Program-made: the position numbers and the translations under genes
Shown: positions 22,391 through 35,970 of the stretch, one piece after another
Numbering within the stretch: the first letter of the stretch is position 1
Layout of the letters: each line of letters starts with the position of its first letter
The notes under the pieces: model-generated
Databases searched by the model: none
Seen by the model: only the letters and a program-made list of their open reading frames with translations
Told to the model about the DNA's origin: nothing
From: Anaeramoeba flamelloides
Taxonomy: Eukaryota > Metamonada > Anaeramoebidae
Length of the DNA: 64,000 nt
Direction: 5' to 3'
Assembly: GCA_027625915.1 (NCBI GenBank)
Contig: JANTQA010000047.1
Span: 15,624,001-15,688,000 of the forward strand

Positions 22391-22812
22391 TTGTGAAAAA
22401 AAGTGAAAACTGGAAAAAAAGTTGAAAATATTTTTTAAATGTGAGCCTCACTGAAAATGAAAAGCTAGATCTATTAATAAAAGAAAAAAATAAACGATTA
22501 AAGACAAAAAGGAGTATTCAACACAATAAAAATTCTTTTAATACTTATCTTTTGGTATGTGGGTATTTCTTTGATTGATCAATTATTAAAAATTTGTTGA
22601 AATAATTACATATTTTTTGAGATCTCCAAAACCAAACTCTAAGGATTTTTATAACCAAAGAGATGTAAATTGGGTTTTGTTAATTTGATTGAAAATAATA
22701 TAACGAATTATTCTTTGAAGTTAATTGTTTTTTTCTTTTTATTTATTTTGGTTTTCAGGTTTTATTAAAGTTTCCAATGAACAACTGTGTCGAACTTTTT
22801 TAACTTTTATCA
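22391..22812. repeat. Family H TIR element, copy 2
   Basis: The left end (TTTGTGAAAAAAAGTGAAAACTGG then AAAAAAAGT) matches the left end of 57015-57426, including the internally doubled AAAAAAAGTG unit. The right end (..TTTCCAATGAACAACTGTG..) matches its inverted other end. The interior is inverted relative to that copy. Non-coding. Confidence 0.55.
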
Positions 22813-24214
22813 TTTTTTTTTTTATGGCGGATAAATTCTTTTTCATTTAAAAGCTGTTAATCAATATTTGTAAAATAAGTAAATAAAATATTTTTCTCCC
22901 ATTATAATTATTCTTATGAAATGAAATTCCATTTAATTTGGAGACAATTATTTCAAAAATAGAATTGATTATCTAATAAATTCATAAGGTGGTAAAATAT
23001 TTTTTTATGAAAATAATTATTATAATTTTTGTATACTAAAGGAAATTTTTTCTAATTTTTATATCTTTTTTTGGATATTTAAAAAAATTTTTCCAAAAAG
23101 TAAAATATATGTCTAGAAGATAAAAATAATTTAGTTTCAGATTTATTATTAATATTCAATTATAAAATATTTTATCTGTTAAATAAAGAATTTCAAGATG
23201 ATTAAATCTTTAATATCGAATTCACAATGGAATAAACAAATTCTATTAAAACCTTTAATACATTTTTTTCTTTTTCGGTACTCCCCGAAACTGTTTGAAA
23301 AAACTAAATTATGTTAAAAAATAAATAAATAATTAATAAATACAAGATTTTTAAAAAAAAAAAGCAAAAAAAAAATATTAAAAATGTATAAATATATAGA
23401 AGAAAAACGTTTATATTATTTTTTTTGAGATAAATTATTGTAATTATATGACCACAGAATATTATAATTTGAGATATATTTTCATAATTGCATTTTGAGT
23501 AATAGAGACTGGGGAAATACATTTTTATATTCCCTATTTCTTTGGTATTTATTTTCATCAACAATCCATTTTGGATCTTGATTATAAGAATTTTAAAACT
23601 AAAATATATAATTATTTATGGAATTTTTTCATTACTTTGTTTTTTTCCATCCTTTGTAAAGGAAATGATGCTATAAATACTACATTTTTTTAACACAAGA
23701 TGATTTTTCAGTAGATTCTCATTTTTCTGATAGTAATCAAGTCTTTTTAAACTTTTAAAAAAATGGATTTTAGTTAGAATAGAATCGATGATGATTTCCA
23801 GCTCATGTATGGTTGTTTTTTTTCCTCGTATTTTATAGGTTTTGGTTTTTTTTCAAATATTATTTCAGAATTCCAATTTTCTTTTTCTTTAAAAGATTCT
23901 ACTTTATTATGTATTGACTCAATATGAGTGACTTTAATTTTTTTTCCTTGCCCCCCCCCACACACACACACATGAAATAATTTTCTTTTCATAACATATT
24001 AATTTTTAGATAGGATATAAAAGTAGAATAATTTTATTCCTAGTTGAATTCAATTTTCTTTTTATAATAAATAGTACTTTCAGTTCATTTCTATTTCGAT
24101 ATTGTAGATTGTTTGGGCGTGTGAATATTTAAATGTTTGTATACCATTTTCCTTTAATTTGTGTATCTATTGTTTTGATACCTAGTCTTCTTAGATTGGA
24201 AATGTTCAAACCTG

Positions 24215-24412
24215 TACAGTCAGTTCCATTTTTTGGCACAAACTTGCAACGGAATTTAAGGAACAATAAAAATCTCAAATTAAGGCACAAAATTCAGATT
24301 CTAGTAAAATAAATTGTGAAAAAAAAAATCCAAATTTTGTGCCTTAATATGAGATTTTTTTGTGCCTTAAATTTCGTTGAAAGTTTGTAAATTAAAAGTG
24401 GAACTGACTGTA
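24215..24412 (+). mobile_element. Palindromic Tc1-like MITE, copy 1
   Basis: About 194 bp bounded by TA, starting CAGTCAGTTCCA and ending GGAACTGACTG. Nearly the whole element is inverted repeat (..AAATTTAAGG.. / ..CCTTAAATTTCGTTGAAAG..) around a short core TTCAGATTCTAGTAAAATAA. The TA flanks and CAGT ends fit Tc1/mariner-mobilised MITEs. No coding capacity. Confidence 0.8.
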
Positions 24413-24739
24413 ATACTTTTTGTAAAATGATAACTTAAATAAATTGAATTCTAGGATTATTTAATTCTTTTTCAAGATTTTTTTATATTTTTATAGATAG
24501 CTTTCTATTTATTTATTCTTTTTAGCAATATTCCCTAACATTTGTTTTTTTTTTAATATTTTTTTTTAATTATTCTCTTTCCCTCTTTACAATATGTACA
24601 TTTTGGTTAAGAAGAGAAAAAAAATATTTTCTTCAAGTTGTTCGGTTATTTAATATTTTGATTCTCATTTTATAATTATAGTCCCACCCAAGTGTATTTA
24701 TTATTTTTTTTTTGAAGTAACAACTAAAATTCAAAATTT

Positions 24740-25290
24740 TCACACAGTTAAAACAATACAAAGAATCAAAATAATATAATTTACTTCAAATTTTGAAATA
24801 ATTTTGATTTTTGAAAAATATGAAAATTCTTTTTTCATCTTTATTTGGTTTTATTTTCAATTATTTAATTAGATTATTTGAATTGTTCTATCAACTTTTT
24901 TCGAAAAAATTGATTGGTATTAGTTTAAAGTTTCAATCTTCCAAAAAAAAAAAACTCAAATAAAATTGGTTGATGATTTCTAACCATTTGATCGATCAAT
25001 AATTATTAAGAGTATTTACATAAAATTAGCCATTCTTTTTTTTTATTTTTTTTTGTTTTGACCATTTCCATAAATTTAAAGACATTCTTTCTTTATTAGT
25101 ATTGATAATTATTTATTTTTGGTTTTGTAAATCTTGTTAATTTATCAAAAATTTTTAAAATTCCAATTAGTGAATGGTTTTGATTTTGTGTTTCTTCTAG
25201 AATTTATTAAATAATATTTTTTTTTTTTCAAAAATTATTTTTTTTTGTATTTAAACTTTTGTATTGGTGTTTGATAATAATCGGGTCTTT
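24740..25290 (+). repeat. Dispersed repeat family I, copy 2
   Basis: Lies between two palindromic MITEs. Matches 34965-35690 (GAAATAATTTTGATTTTT, AACTCAAATAAAATTGGTTGATG, CCATTTGATCGATCAATAAT, TTTCTTCTAGAATT.ATTAAAT) and, less closely, 62795-63310 and inverted 5950-6545. Confidence 0.5.
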
Positions 25291-25479
25291 TATTTATTCT
25301 AAAATTGCGAATTGGGGCTTATAATAACAAATATATACTATCTCGAAAAAAATGTGTCGCAAATATATTTTAAAAATATTTATTAAACTAAACATTCAAA
25401 AAATTATTGAAATATACAAAATAATTAACTAACATTAATCAATCCTTGATAATAATTCAAAATGATTTTAGTATTCTAT

Positions 25480-25677
25480 TACAGCTATGTCCACTTTCAA
25501 GGCACAAATGTTCAACGAAATTTAAGGCACAAAAAAATCTCATATTAAGGCACAAAATTTGGAATTTTTTTTTTACAATTTATTTTACTAGAATCTGAAT
25601 GTTGTGCTTTAATTTGAGATTTTTATTGTGTCTTAAATTTCGTAGCATTTTGTACCTGAAAAGTGGAACTGGCTGTA
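25480..25677 (-). mobile_element. Palindromic Tc1-like MITE, copy 2
   Basis: TA-bounded, ends CAGCTATGTCCACTTT and AAGTGGAACTGGCTG, so slightly diverged. The asymmetric core (TTTACTAGAATCTGAATG) is inverted relative to copy 1. Confidence 0.75.
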
Positions 25678-26994
25678 AATAAATAAAATTTATTAAATAT
25701 TCCGATCTTGGTTTTATATGAGATTTTTTAGGGGTGAAAATTGATGTTTATTATTGTCTATTTGATTGAAAAAAATACTTTTCATAACTTTTTTAATCTC
25801 GTATCAAAATTTCAAATAGAATTGAAATATAAACTGTATGGCATTGTCTAAAAATTATTTGGACCATTTAAATATTTGTATTCTTTTTATTAAAATCAGC
25901 CGTGTATGTTTTCCAAAAACTTTTGTATATTATTTTCATCCAAATAAATTTGATTTTTTTTTTTTTTTTTTTTTTTTTCATTTTTTGGTTATATTTCAAC
26001 ATAAATATTTTGAAATAAATACCTTAGTCGTTGATTTAATCTTTATCAAGATTTAATTTAATTTAGTATTAACAATTTACAATTTCCCGCCAAAAAAGGC
26101 GATTTTTATCAAATGTAAAATAAAATAATGCTCCACTTTTTTGGAAATATCTTAGGTAACAATTTTCGGGGGGGAAAGTACACATGATGAATTCCTATTT
26201 CAACATAATAAAAAAAATTACCTTATTAACTAATTAGGAGTTCTTTTATAAATTTTGATAGTTTTTTAACAACAGTTTTATATAGTTATGATTACAAGAA
26301 TTTTGAGAGTTCTATAATAACTATCATGGTATTTTGGTGATTTTTTTTCGAAAGAATTGTTCTATTTTTCTTGTACTTTTAAATTAAAAATGAATTTATA
26401 AAATTATTAACACCTGCAAATTATCAAAACTTAATTAAAGTTGGATTTCATAATAATAAAAAAGTTTTATTTTCTTCTTTTGTAGTTTTTCTTATTATAA
26501 AAATCAAACTGGAATAGATACATACCCCTTTAATAAAAATTCCATGTTGAAAGAAATTCTTTTAAATATAAAAACTCATTTCTCACAAATATTAAAGGTG
26601 TTTACTTCTCAAGTTTGATTGAATTATTGTAAAAATAATGACCCTATTTACTTAGGTGATCTGTATCTATATATATTGTTACTTGCTGCTAAACGAGATA
26701 ATACTGGTATTTATATAATAAAAATGTAAAAGATTCTATTTTCTATGTTTTTTTTTTTTTTTTAGTTTTTCATTAACTAATAGACTTTTTAAAGGAATAA
26801 TGATCTTTATTTATTTGTTAGGTGTTTTTTATATATAATTTTAAATTGGATAAACTAAGAATCCCAAAAGAAAGGTAGTAGTTTATTATTAAAAAAAAAA
26901 ATAATCAAGAGAAATTTGGAATACCATTTATTGTTTTTTTTTTTACAAGCAAATAAATATTGATTTTAACAAAAAAAGTATTTCTTATTTGATA

Positions 26995-27890
26995 ATTCAC
27001 AATCATTCCAAAAATAATTCAAAAAAAAATTAAAACATTACTAATTTTCAGTTTTTAATAACTTCACTCAGAATAAACACTATTTGCCAATAAGAGATCT
27101 TTGATCAATTATTATTTATAAAGATATTTTATAATTTAAGTTGGAAAATTCATTTTTTCAGATATCATTAATATTTTCTTGAAATTTAATAGTAAAAAAT
27201 TTGAAAAATTGTTTACTTCTAGTTAAAACCATATTTTCTTATCATTTAAAGGTAATTTAAAATTAGTAAACATCTTTCAAATGGACAGTCAATTATTTTG
27301 ACTGTTAAAGAATTATTTATTGATAAAAATTGAAAAAAATTGTTTTTTTTTATTTTTGAAATAAACCGAAAATTAAATAAATTTTCTTTTATTCCAAAGA
27401 TTAAAAAAAACCTAGGGGATTTCCCTGAATTCAAAAGAATAGATCCAAATTCTGAGATTTAACTATATTCTTTTAAATTTCGGAAAAGTGCCATTAGGTT
27501 TTCCAAAATTGAAAAGGATGGAGAAAAATCAAAGATTTTACTTGATTCTTTTGAATTCTGGAAAACCTAGGCACTCTACGGCACTCTACGGCACTCTTCA
27601 GCATTCTACCATACTTGACCGCACTTAATATTGATAATGGAGTAATTATTTTCTATATTTCAGTTTTATTCGATTAGGATAATTTTTTTATAACTATAAG
27701 CTATTGTCTACCATAGTAAAATATCTTCAAGTTGAATTAAACCAAAATTCATTGATACATCCTTTCAAAAATTTTTATCCCCGAAATAGACCTTTTTTTC
27801 TGTACTAGAGACTTTAAAAAAATATTAGTACAACATACACCAATAAATGATACAATCTCAGGAATTTAAATTACACCGAACATCTATTAT
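26995..27890. repeat. Dispersed repeat family A, copy 3
   Basis: The longest copy. It has the same core blocks as copies 1 and 2, a hairpin at about 27495-27571 (TTAGGTTTTCC..GGAAAACCTAG), then GGCACTCTAC repeated twice and GGCACTCTTC. It continues into the block CCCGAAATAGACCTTTTTTTC..TAGAGAC, also present at about 17867-17895. Confidence 0.6.
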
Positions 27891-28266
27891 ATTATAATAA
27901 AAATTTCACTCTTTAATCCAGAAATGTCAATTAAGAATCATTTGACAAACAAATAGTGACAAATTTATATTTTGATCCCAGATAAATTAATTAGTTGCAT
28001 ATTATATTTTTCCAAAGTTAACAATTTGGAGCTTGAATAAGAAAAAACTATTAATAATAACAAAATTAACAATATACATTCTTTAATCCTTAATCTAGGA
28101 ATTCAAAAAACAAAAAGAGAAATTACAAAATATTGTTTATTCAAAAAATCTTCAGAGTAAAACTATCCAATTCTTAAGAACAAAAAGTTCTTTACACTCA
28201 AAAAACAAAATATTATAAAATCAGTTAGAATTTATTTTATTATTTTTCACACTCTTTTGATTTTTT

Positions 28267-31200
28267 ATGAATATTTTTATTCAAACCTGTCTCTCACAAC
28301 TTTTGGAAGAAAGGGTTGTTATTTCAGAAATTTCTGATCCGATAACACTTTCTATTTCTCTTTGTAAATCAATTAATAAACAAACCCCCAACACAATCCA
28401 GAAGATTGATAAGTAAGATCTCTTCTTTAATGAACTTTCTTTGAATTTCCAAAAAAAAAAAAAAAAAAAACATAAACATAAACATAAACAAAAAAAACCA
28501 ACTTGATTTAAAAATGTAAATTTGTTCTCTTTTTTTTCGTTAAATCAACAGAGAAGATTCAAAAAGGAATTTCCAAAAATTTCTAGATGCTTTAAAAAAA
28601 CGGCTGTCTTTTCCAAAAAAAGATCTACCAAATCTAAAAAATTTAATTGAATTAGGAATTAACGATCCCAAGTTATCACGTACACTAGGGTTGCTAATTA
28701 ATAAACACAAATTGGAAAAGAAAGAAATGTCTACCCTTTTTAGGATGTATTCTGCTGGGAAATACAGTTTCAAATCAGCAAAAATCGAAGAAGGAGGAAA
28801 TTTAACGGAATGTGGTATTGTCCTCAAAATGGACAGTTTTCAAATCCAATTAGGATCGCGTGGCACATTGGAATCAAAATACACACCAAAACCGATAGCG
28901 GTTCCTTTTTTCAATACACCAAACATTGCGCAGGTTCTTTTCTCTGATAATTGTCTTCGAATTGTACACTTTGAAAGTATGGAGAAGTGTACAAGGTTTT
29001 GTTGTTCTCTGTCTTTATTTGCGAGCTACCCTACAGCCCACCCACTAATAACAGAGTTTAGTTATACATTTTTATCGCAACAAGAAGTCATTAAAGCAAT
29101 TATTTTGAGATTATTTGCTCAAGGCAAAATTGTTTGCCCTTGTAAATTATTATTAAACAACAATCGATCAAATTCAAATCAATGTCAACTTTCTTTAACT
29201 AAATTGAAAGGGCTAAGTATTATTGAGATGAATAAAAATAAGAATAAGGATCATATGAATAAGCGTAAACATAATGATAATGATTACCCAAATAGCTCAA
29301 TAATTCAATTGATTCATAAAAGAAAAGAAATTCGAATTGTTATCGGCCAACCTTTTCAAAAATCAAAAATATTTTCCTTGAAATTTGAAAACAAACTGCC
29401 TGCCTTCTTAATAGTTTCCCTTTATAATAAAGCACAATTACATTTATTAAAAAATAAAAAGACAATCAATTTCAATCAATTTAATTGGTTAAAAATAAAT
29501 GAAATCTTTTCTAAAAGACTTTATTATAGATCTTCTATATTTAGTACTTTTAATAAAGATGGTTTAATATCAAATTGCACCCCTATAGTTTATGACAATT
29601 ATTTCTCCTTTTCTCATTCATTTATTTTACATCAAAACGATAATAATGATCAGACTCAAAAAATGAAAAATGAAATAAAAAAATATTTAAACAAAAAAAA
29701 AGCAATATTTAAAATTGAAACTTATTTATTCAATGAAAAAAATCAAAAAGAATGGTCAAGTTCACAATTAGAATTTACTAATAACAGAATCCAAATACAA
29801 GTGATTAATAAAAATAAAAATAATGGAAAAGAGAAAGGAAATAAGAAGGGTAAAAAAAAAAACAAAGAAATAGAAATAGAAATAGAAAAAGAAAAAGAAA
29901 AATTTAAAAAAATTTTTTATAAAACCTATAATAACCGCATTTCCTTAATTGTAAATCCACAATTTAAGAACATTTTATTGCTTTTAAAAAAAAATGAAAA
30001 TAATATATTTAAACCAATAATATTAATCAAAACAAAAAATACGGAATCTACTGAATTGATCTGGAATACCTTTTGGAATTTTTCGAACAACTTTTTGAAT
30101 TATGTTGATTATACCTTTCAAAAACAATTAATTGAAAACAAGGCTAAAAATAATGGGAAAAATAAAGAAAAAATCTTGATTTATTCAATAAATAATCAAA
30201 ATAATTTCCAAATTGGAAAAGAAATACTTGAACAATTTTTTATTCTATTTCCAAAATTAGAATTAATTCAAAAAAAATTTACCATTGATGATTTTAATAA
30301 TTTTCCTCCTAATCAAATTAATTTTAATAAAAATATTGACCATTCAAAAGTGGAATTAAAAAATACAAAAAAATATAATATTATGATTTTTAATTCAATT
30401 GGTGAAATATACGATCACAGCGAAATTTTATTAAATTTAAAAACATTTGTTATAAAATTCAAAAAGGATAGCTTTATTAAAAAATATTCAATTTATACAA
30501 ACATATATCTGTTTAATAAAAGTAGTCTATTATTAAAATTTAATATAAATAAAAATTATTCCATTATTATTGGCTTTTATAAATTAAAAGATAAAGAATT
30601 ATTTTTAAAAGAATTTCAACAATTGCGCTCAAAATTTTTAATTTCTCATTCTCAAGTAAATAATCATAACAACAAAAATGATGACAATTATAATTGCCAA
30701 ATTATTAATTATAATAAAAATAAATTTGAAAAACATTCCGCAAAAATAAAATTAAAAATTGATCATTTCCAAATTTTAACTAAAAACGATCATTTTAATT
30801 GTAATTATTCTTTACAAATTTTAGAAACGAATTTAAATCAAACAAATAAAAATAATTATTATTATGCTAAATTATTCGTTTGGTCAGACAAATATTTAAA
30901 AATCATTTTTAATAATAAAGAAAAATTAATAAAATTTTTAAAAAGTTTTGAAAAAAATAGATTAATATATTTTAATTATTTATATAATAAAAAATTAAAA
31001 TTGAATTATGAAATAAATTTTTATGATTTAAAAAATCAAGAAAAAATTCTTTATGAAAATAGTAAAATTGAAATAAAAGCAAATGGAATGTTTTTAACTT
31101 TTAATACTCAAATAGAAAATATTAACAATGATAATGATGATGATGATGATGAACGTGATGATGGAAATGATAAGGAAAAAGAAAAAATATATATCTTTCC

Positions 31201-34165
31201 AAAAGAAATTGATTTTAAACCTTTAAAAAAAAAATCTTTAAAATATAAATTAAAAATTAATAATGAGAACTATTTAATAAAATTTCAAAATCAAAATGAT
31301 TCTAAAAATTTTTTTATAAATTTTGCATTATATCAAAAAATTTGGAATACTTATCATAAAATAATTCAATTACATTTAAATGAAAAAAAAAACGGAAAAG
31401 AAAAAAATGAAAAAATCAAAAAATCAAAAGAAACGGAAATAAAAAAAGAAAAAGAAAGAAAAAAAGAGAATGAAAGGAAAAAAGAGAATGAAATGAAAAA
31501 AGAGAATGAAAGAAAAAAAGAGAATGAAAGAAAAAAAGAGAACGAAAGAAAAAGAGAGAATGAAATAAAAAAAACAAAAGCAAACATTGAAAAAAAACAA
31601 AAAACAAACAAACTTGAAAGTAAAGATAAAAACAATAATTTATTTAATTATCAAGATATTTATAATAAAATTGATAATAAAACTATTTTTAAAATAAATA
31701 AAAAACTTTCACAAGAAAAATACAAAAATGGAATCTTATTTTTTAAGGAGAATACAATATTAATTATTTTTCCAGATAATTCAATTCAAAAATTTTCTGT
31801 AGATAATAGTAGTATCATGTCAAACAAAGTAATTAAAACCTTAATCAGAATTCAATTTTTAAATAATAATAATATATATACAATTTTATTTTTAAAAGAG
31901 CAATTTAAGGACAATTTTCTAAAATTATTTGATACAATTAGAAAAAAAAATAAAAAAATGCACAAAAGAAATAACACAATAAGCATAATAGAAAAAAAAT
32001 CAAAAATAAATAAAATACCAAACCGAAAAAATAGAACTTTAAACATAAAAAATAAAACAACAAACATAAACGATAAATCACCAAATAGAAAAAAGAAAAT
32101 TATAAACATCAAAAATAAAAAAATAAACATCAAAGATGAAAAAAAAGAGTCAGAAAATGAATCAGATATTGAATTAAAATCAATTCAAACTGATTCCAGG
32201 AAAAGTGATGATTCCAATGAATCATTTTCTGTCACTTCGTTGGATGATGAAAACATTAAAAAGGATAACTTAATAATCACACCAAAAGAAATAAAGAATG
32301 GTAATCATGATATTTATAAGAAAAAGCAAAATTACAAAGAAAATGACGCCGATCATAATGATGATGATGATGATGATGATGATAATGATGATGATGATGA
32401 TGATGATGATGACGCCGATGACGATGATGATGATGATAGTGATGATAATGGTGATGATGATGATAATGACGTCGATCAAGATGATAGTGAAGATCATCAT
32501 GATGCTGAGGACGAAAATCTTTTTAAGAAACAAAATACAATTAATGATGATACTAAATTGAGTGAAGATTCTTCTTCACATTCAGAATCCTATTCGGACA
32601 TCACCAATGACGATCTCAATGATGATAGTGAAGAAATTGATGATGAATTTGATATTGATTTTATTAGTTCAAGTGGGCTAATAATTGGAAAAGGCATTTT
32701 AAGGCTTTTTTATCATTCCAAGTATATTCAGGTTATTAATAGAGAAAATAAAAATACAACCTTTATAAATGAAAACTTTAAAATATTTTTTAATGAAAAT
32801 ATTGAGCTAATTATTAAATTATTTGTTAAAAATCAAACTTTAATATTTAAAACAAAAAATTTGGAAGATAAAAAATTATTAATTCCAAAGTTATTAACAG
32901 CAAAAAAAAAAATTCATAAACACTTAAGATTAAGGAAAAAAAATAATATTAAATTACAAAATATTATTGAAAATAAAAATTCTTTAAAACAGAAATTATT
33001 TTCCTATATTAAAATCTCAAATTTATTTATCAATAATAAATTTATGAAAAAAATTGCCATGCTAAAAATTGATTTCATTAATAATAAATTTATATTTAAA
33101 AGAAAAAATAAAAAAAATATTATCCAGCTAAATATTAAATCAAAAATCACTGTGAAAAAAAATAAACGAAAAACGGATCCAGTTATTATTGAATTATTAT
33201 TAGAAAGTTTAGATAAGAAAAAAGGAAACAATAACAAAAAACATAAAAATAATAGAACTATCTCAAGTGTACAATTCCAATTAACCAACCAAGAAAAGGA
33301 AAGGAAGGTCTTGAGTTTATTTAATTTAATTTATTTTTATCACAATTGCATTTTTAATGTCACATACCACCCTTCCTCAAAAAATAAACAAAAAGCCATT
33401 CTTCAGGTTGACAAGTTAGGATTTAATTTCACAGTTAATCAAAAAAAACGAAATGCAACAAAATTAATTCCATACAGAAAAACAAAACTATCATTTATTA
33501 AACCAAACAAGAAATTGAATAAGAATTCTAATGAGAAAAACAAAAATTATCAATTTCAATTTTTCATTAAAAATAAATCAATTGTCTTTTTAACAGAATC
33601 TAAAGAAATATTAAGCAAAGTTTTTCATACTTGGAAATTGCAACCAAAAATTAATTTATCAAAAAAAGAAAGAAATGAGATCAATTTTACAAGTCAAAAA
33701 TTATTACAATTTGAAAAAGATTATCTCAAATTGAAAAAAATATCAAAAAAATTAAAAAAAGAAGTTAACCATTCTGACGATGATGATGACGATGATAATG
33801 ACGATGACGACGATGAAGACACTGATCAAGAATTAAATTCAGAAAATGAATCAAATAGTAGTTCGTCTTCTAAAAATTTCAATGAAATTATTACTTCGAA
33901 AAAATATACTGCTAGGGTTTTGAGTTCATTCGAAAAAAATATAATAAAAGGATCACAAATCGAATTTTTAAAAAGTTCTGAATTATTATTAATAACTATT
34001 CTTGAAAAACAATTCAAATGGAAAATTTCAGATCTCAAATGTTCAAAAGATAAAAATCCTAGAATTATGAAACTCACAAACCAATCAAAAAACCAGTTTT
34101 TTAAATTCCAATTGAAAACTTCTGAAATTAGAACAGAATTAATCGATCTATTCTCAAATAAATAA
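28267..34165 (+). CDS. Large Lys/Asn-rich protein with repeated PH-like modules, two exons, 1919 aa
   Basis: Exons 28267-28412 and 28552-34165, with an intron of 139 bp (GTAAGATC..ATCAACAG). The ATG at 28267 is preceded by an in-frame TGA nine bases upstream, fixing the start (MNIFIQTCLSQLLEERVVIS). I do not recognise a single known family. By eye, roughly eight to ten segments of about 100 residues alternate beta-rich stretches with an amphipathic terminal helix ending ..(E/K)xxxxFxxxLxxF. The clearest is residues 125-215 (..VLFSDNCLRIVHFESMEKC..RFCCSLSLF); others end ..LKEFQQLRSKF, ..LIKFLKSFEKNR and ..NFLKLFDTIRKK. This is the outline of PH/GRAM-like folds, so membrane or phosphoinositide binding is an inference only. 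Low-complexity inserts: KKENER repeats (about 1012-1066), Asp runs (about 909, 1318-1366, 1791-1805). No signal peptide or membrane segment. The gene is real; its function is unknown. Confidence 0.85.
31440..31590 (+). repeat. Coding 18-bp tandem repeat (KKENER)
   Basis: About six to eight units of roughly AGAAAAAAAGAGAATGAA encode KKENER/KKENEM in the large PH-like protein. Such a minisatellite can change length between strains; the protein stretch would be a charged single helix or coiled region. Confidence 0.8.
32355..32475 (+). repeat. Coding GAT/GAC trinucleotide repeat (poly-Asp)
   Basis: Runs of GAT with interspersed GAC and GCC encode a long Asp tract, interrupted by a few Asn, Ala, Ser and Gly, in the large PH-like protein. 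Shorter Asp tracts occur at 31135-31160 and 33777-33822. Antisense open frames over these runs are artefacts. Confidence 0.85.
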
Positions 34166-34964
34166 ATACATATATACATACATACATAATAATAATTCCG
34201 TTCTTTATTTTGTACAAAGATTATTATTGACCTGATTGTGATCATCTTTAATAAGAATTAAAATAAAAATAAAAAATAGAAATATTTTAAATTAAAATAA
34301 AGAAACATACCAAATTAAAAAAAACCTATTAATTATTTCATTTGAAAGAAGAATAAAACATTTTTTGATTTTTTTTTTTTTTGTATTTTTATAATTTTTT
34401 TTAAGTACAATTTAAAAATATCATAAAATTCATAAATTCAAAAATCAGAAAAAATTCAAAATTAGAAAAAAATTTAAACAATAAAATAACCTGAATAATA
34501 TTTTTTGATTTAAAAAAGTCTCGTGAAATTTTTTTTTTTTTTTTTCTTTTTTATTGAATGGAAGATATGAATTATCACAAGATATAACATCCTGTTGTCA
34601 GAACCACCAGACTTTATTAAGTTAGTTTTTTTTTTCAGTATAACTTTGATAGTATTACAAATGAAAGAACAAACTGTTTTTTTTTTTAATCAATAGTGAT
34701 TCATAAAATGTTGAGTTTCGAGTTTTTCTTGTTGATATTTTGAATATTGAAAAAAAGAAATAAACTTATTAAATTTATGATGAGAATGTTAAAGTGTTAT
34801 TATATAGATTATCGTCGAAAGAGTATGGGTTTTTAGGTTAATTTTAAGGTGATGTGGACCTTACGGAGATGATAGAATAATATTCAATTTTTTCATATTT
34901 TGATGTTTACAAATATATTAATATAATGATTCAAAATAAACGAAAAATCAAATTTTCCATACTG

Positions 34965-35690
34965 TCAAAACTGTCCAAGAATCACAATAATTCAAGTAGA
35001 TTTCAAATTAGAAATAATTTTGATTTTTCTACAGTCAGTTTCACTTTTAAGACACAAACTTTCAACGAAATTTAAGGCACAAAAAAAATCACAAATTAAG
35101 GCACAAAACTCAAATTCTAGGAAAAATAAATTGTAAAAAAAAAAATCCAAATTTTGTGCCTTAATTTGAGATTTTTTTTGTGCCTTAAATTTCGTTGAAA
35201 GTTTGTGTCTTAAAAGTGAAACTGACTGTAAAATATGGAAATCATTTTTTTATTATTTTAGTTTTTTTTTGCATTTTATTTTTTTTAATTAGGTAGATTG
35301 TTTTGTTCAATTGAAATATTTTTCACAATTGATATTGAATTAAGCTGGGTTGTTTCAAAAGGAAGAATAACTCAAATAAAATTAGTTGATGGTATTTTAA
35401 CCATTTGAACCATCAATAATTCCTAATAGAAATTTAAATAAATTTGGCATTTTTTTGTCATGTTCTCACAAAAAATTTAAGACTTTAATTGATTTATTGG
35501 TATTTAATAATTAGTTATTTTTTCTTTTGCGAGTATTGTTATTTATACACAATTTTTAAATATTTCAATTAGTTAATGGTTCTAAATTGGTATTTCTTCT
35601 AGAATTCATTAAATGAGTTTTTTTTTTCAAAAATTGAATTTTAGTAGGTCAAAAGTTTTGAATTGGAGTTTAGATGCAAAGTTTAATTCT
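34965..35690 (+). repeat. Dispersed repeat family I, copy 3, split by a MITE
   Basis: Matches 24740-25290 on both sides of the MITE at 35030-35230: GAAATAATTTTGATTTTT to the left; AACTCAAATAAAATTAGTTGATG and TTTCTTCTAGAATTCATTAAATGA to the right. The MITE therefore inserted into an older family I copy. Confidence 0.6.
35030..35230 (+). mobile_element. Palindromic Tc1-like MITE, copy 3
   Basis: TA-bounded element from CAGTCAGTTTCACTTTTAAG to its mirror ending GTGAAACTGACTG. It is nearly perfectly self-complementary over both arms and is one of the best-preserved copies. Confidence 0.85.
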
Positions 35691-35970
35691 GAAAAAGAAA
35701 ATTTATCATTAATGATTTATTTGTTTATTTATAGAAAAGAGTGATTTCAAAAAATAAGAAAAAAATAAGAAAAAGAAAAATAATTAAATTATTAATTTCA
35801 AAAATAATAATATCATTTGGTTTATATGGATTTTTAAAAAATATTGACTAAAAATAATAATCATTATTGTTTTTTAAAAATACTAGAATTTTATATTTTA
35901 AAAATAAGCCAAATATCATATCAATATATCAATAATTTTTGTTTTTCAATATTATATATGTCCTTAATAT

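Larger units (their letters stand above)
22057..28266. other. Intergenic region between eS4 and the PH-like protein gene
   Basis: 6.2 kb with no recognisable gene. It contains a family H element, two palindromic Tc1-like MITEs in opposite orientation enclosing a family I copy, and a family A copy. Short frames at 23304-23564, 23774-23992 and 25838-26056 are homopolymer-driven. The 26100-26900 part shows nothing I can assign. Confidence 0.6.

Noticed and set aside
26400-26730. Plus-strand stretches such as ..PANYQNLIKVGFHNNKK.. as part of a gene or LINE
   Set aside because: Short, stop-separated, and without match to the LINE blocks seen elsewhere in the window.
32270-32561. Open frames of poly-Ile and poly-Met on both strands
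   Set aside because: Other frames of the GAT repeat that encodes the Asp tract in the large PH-like protein.
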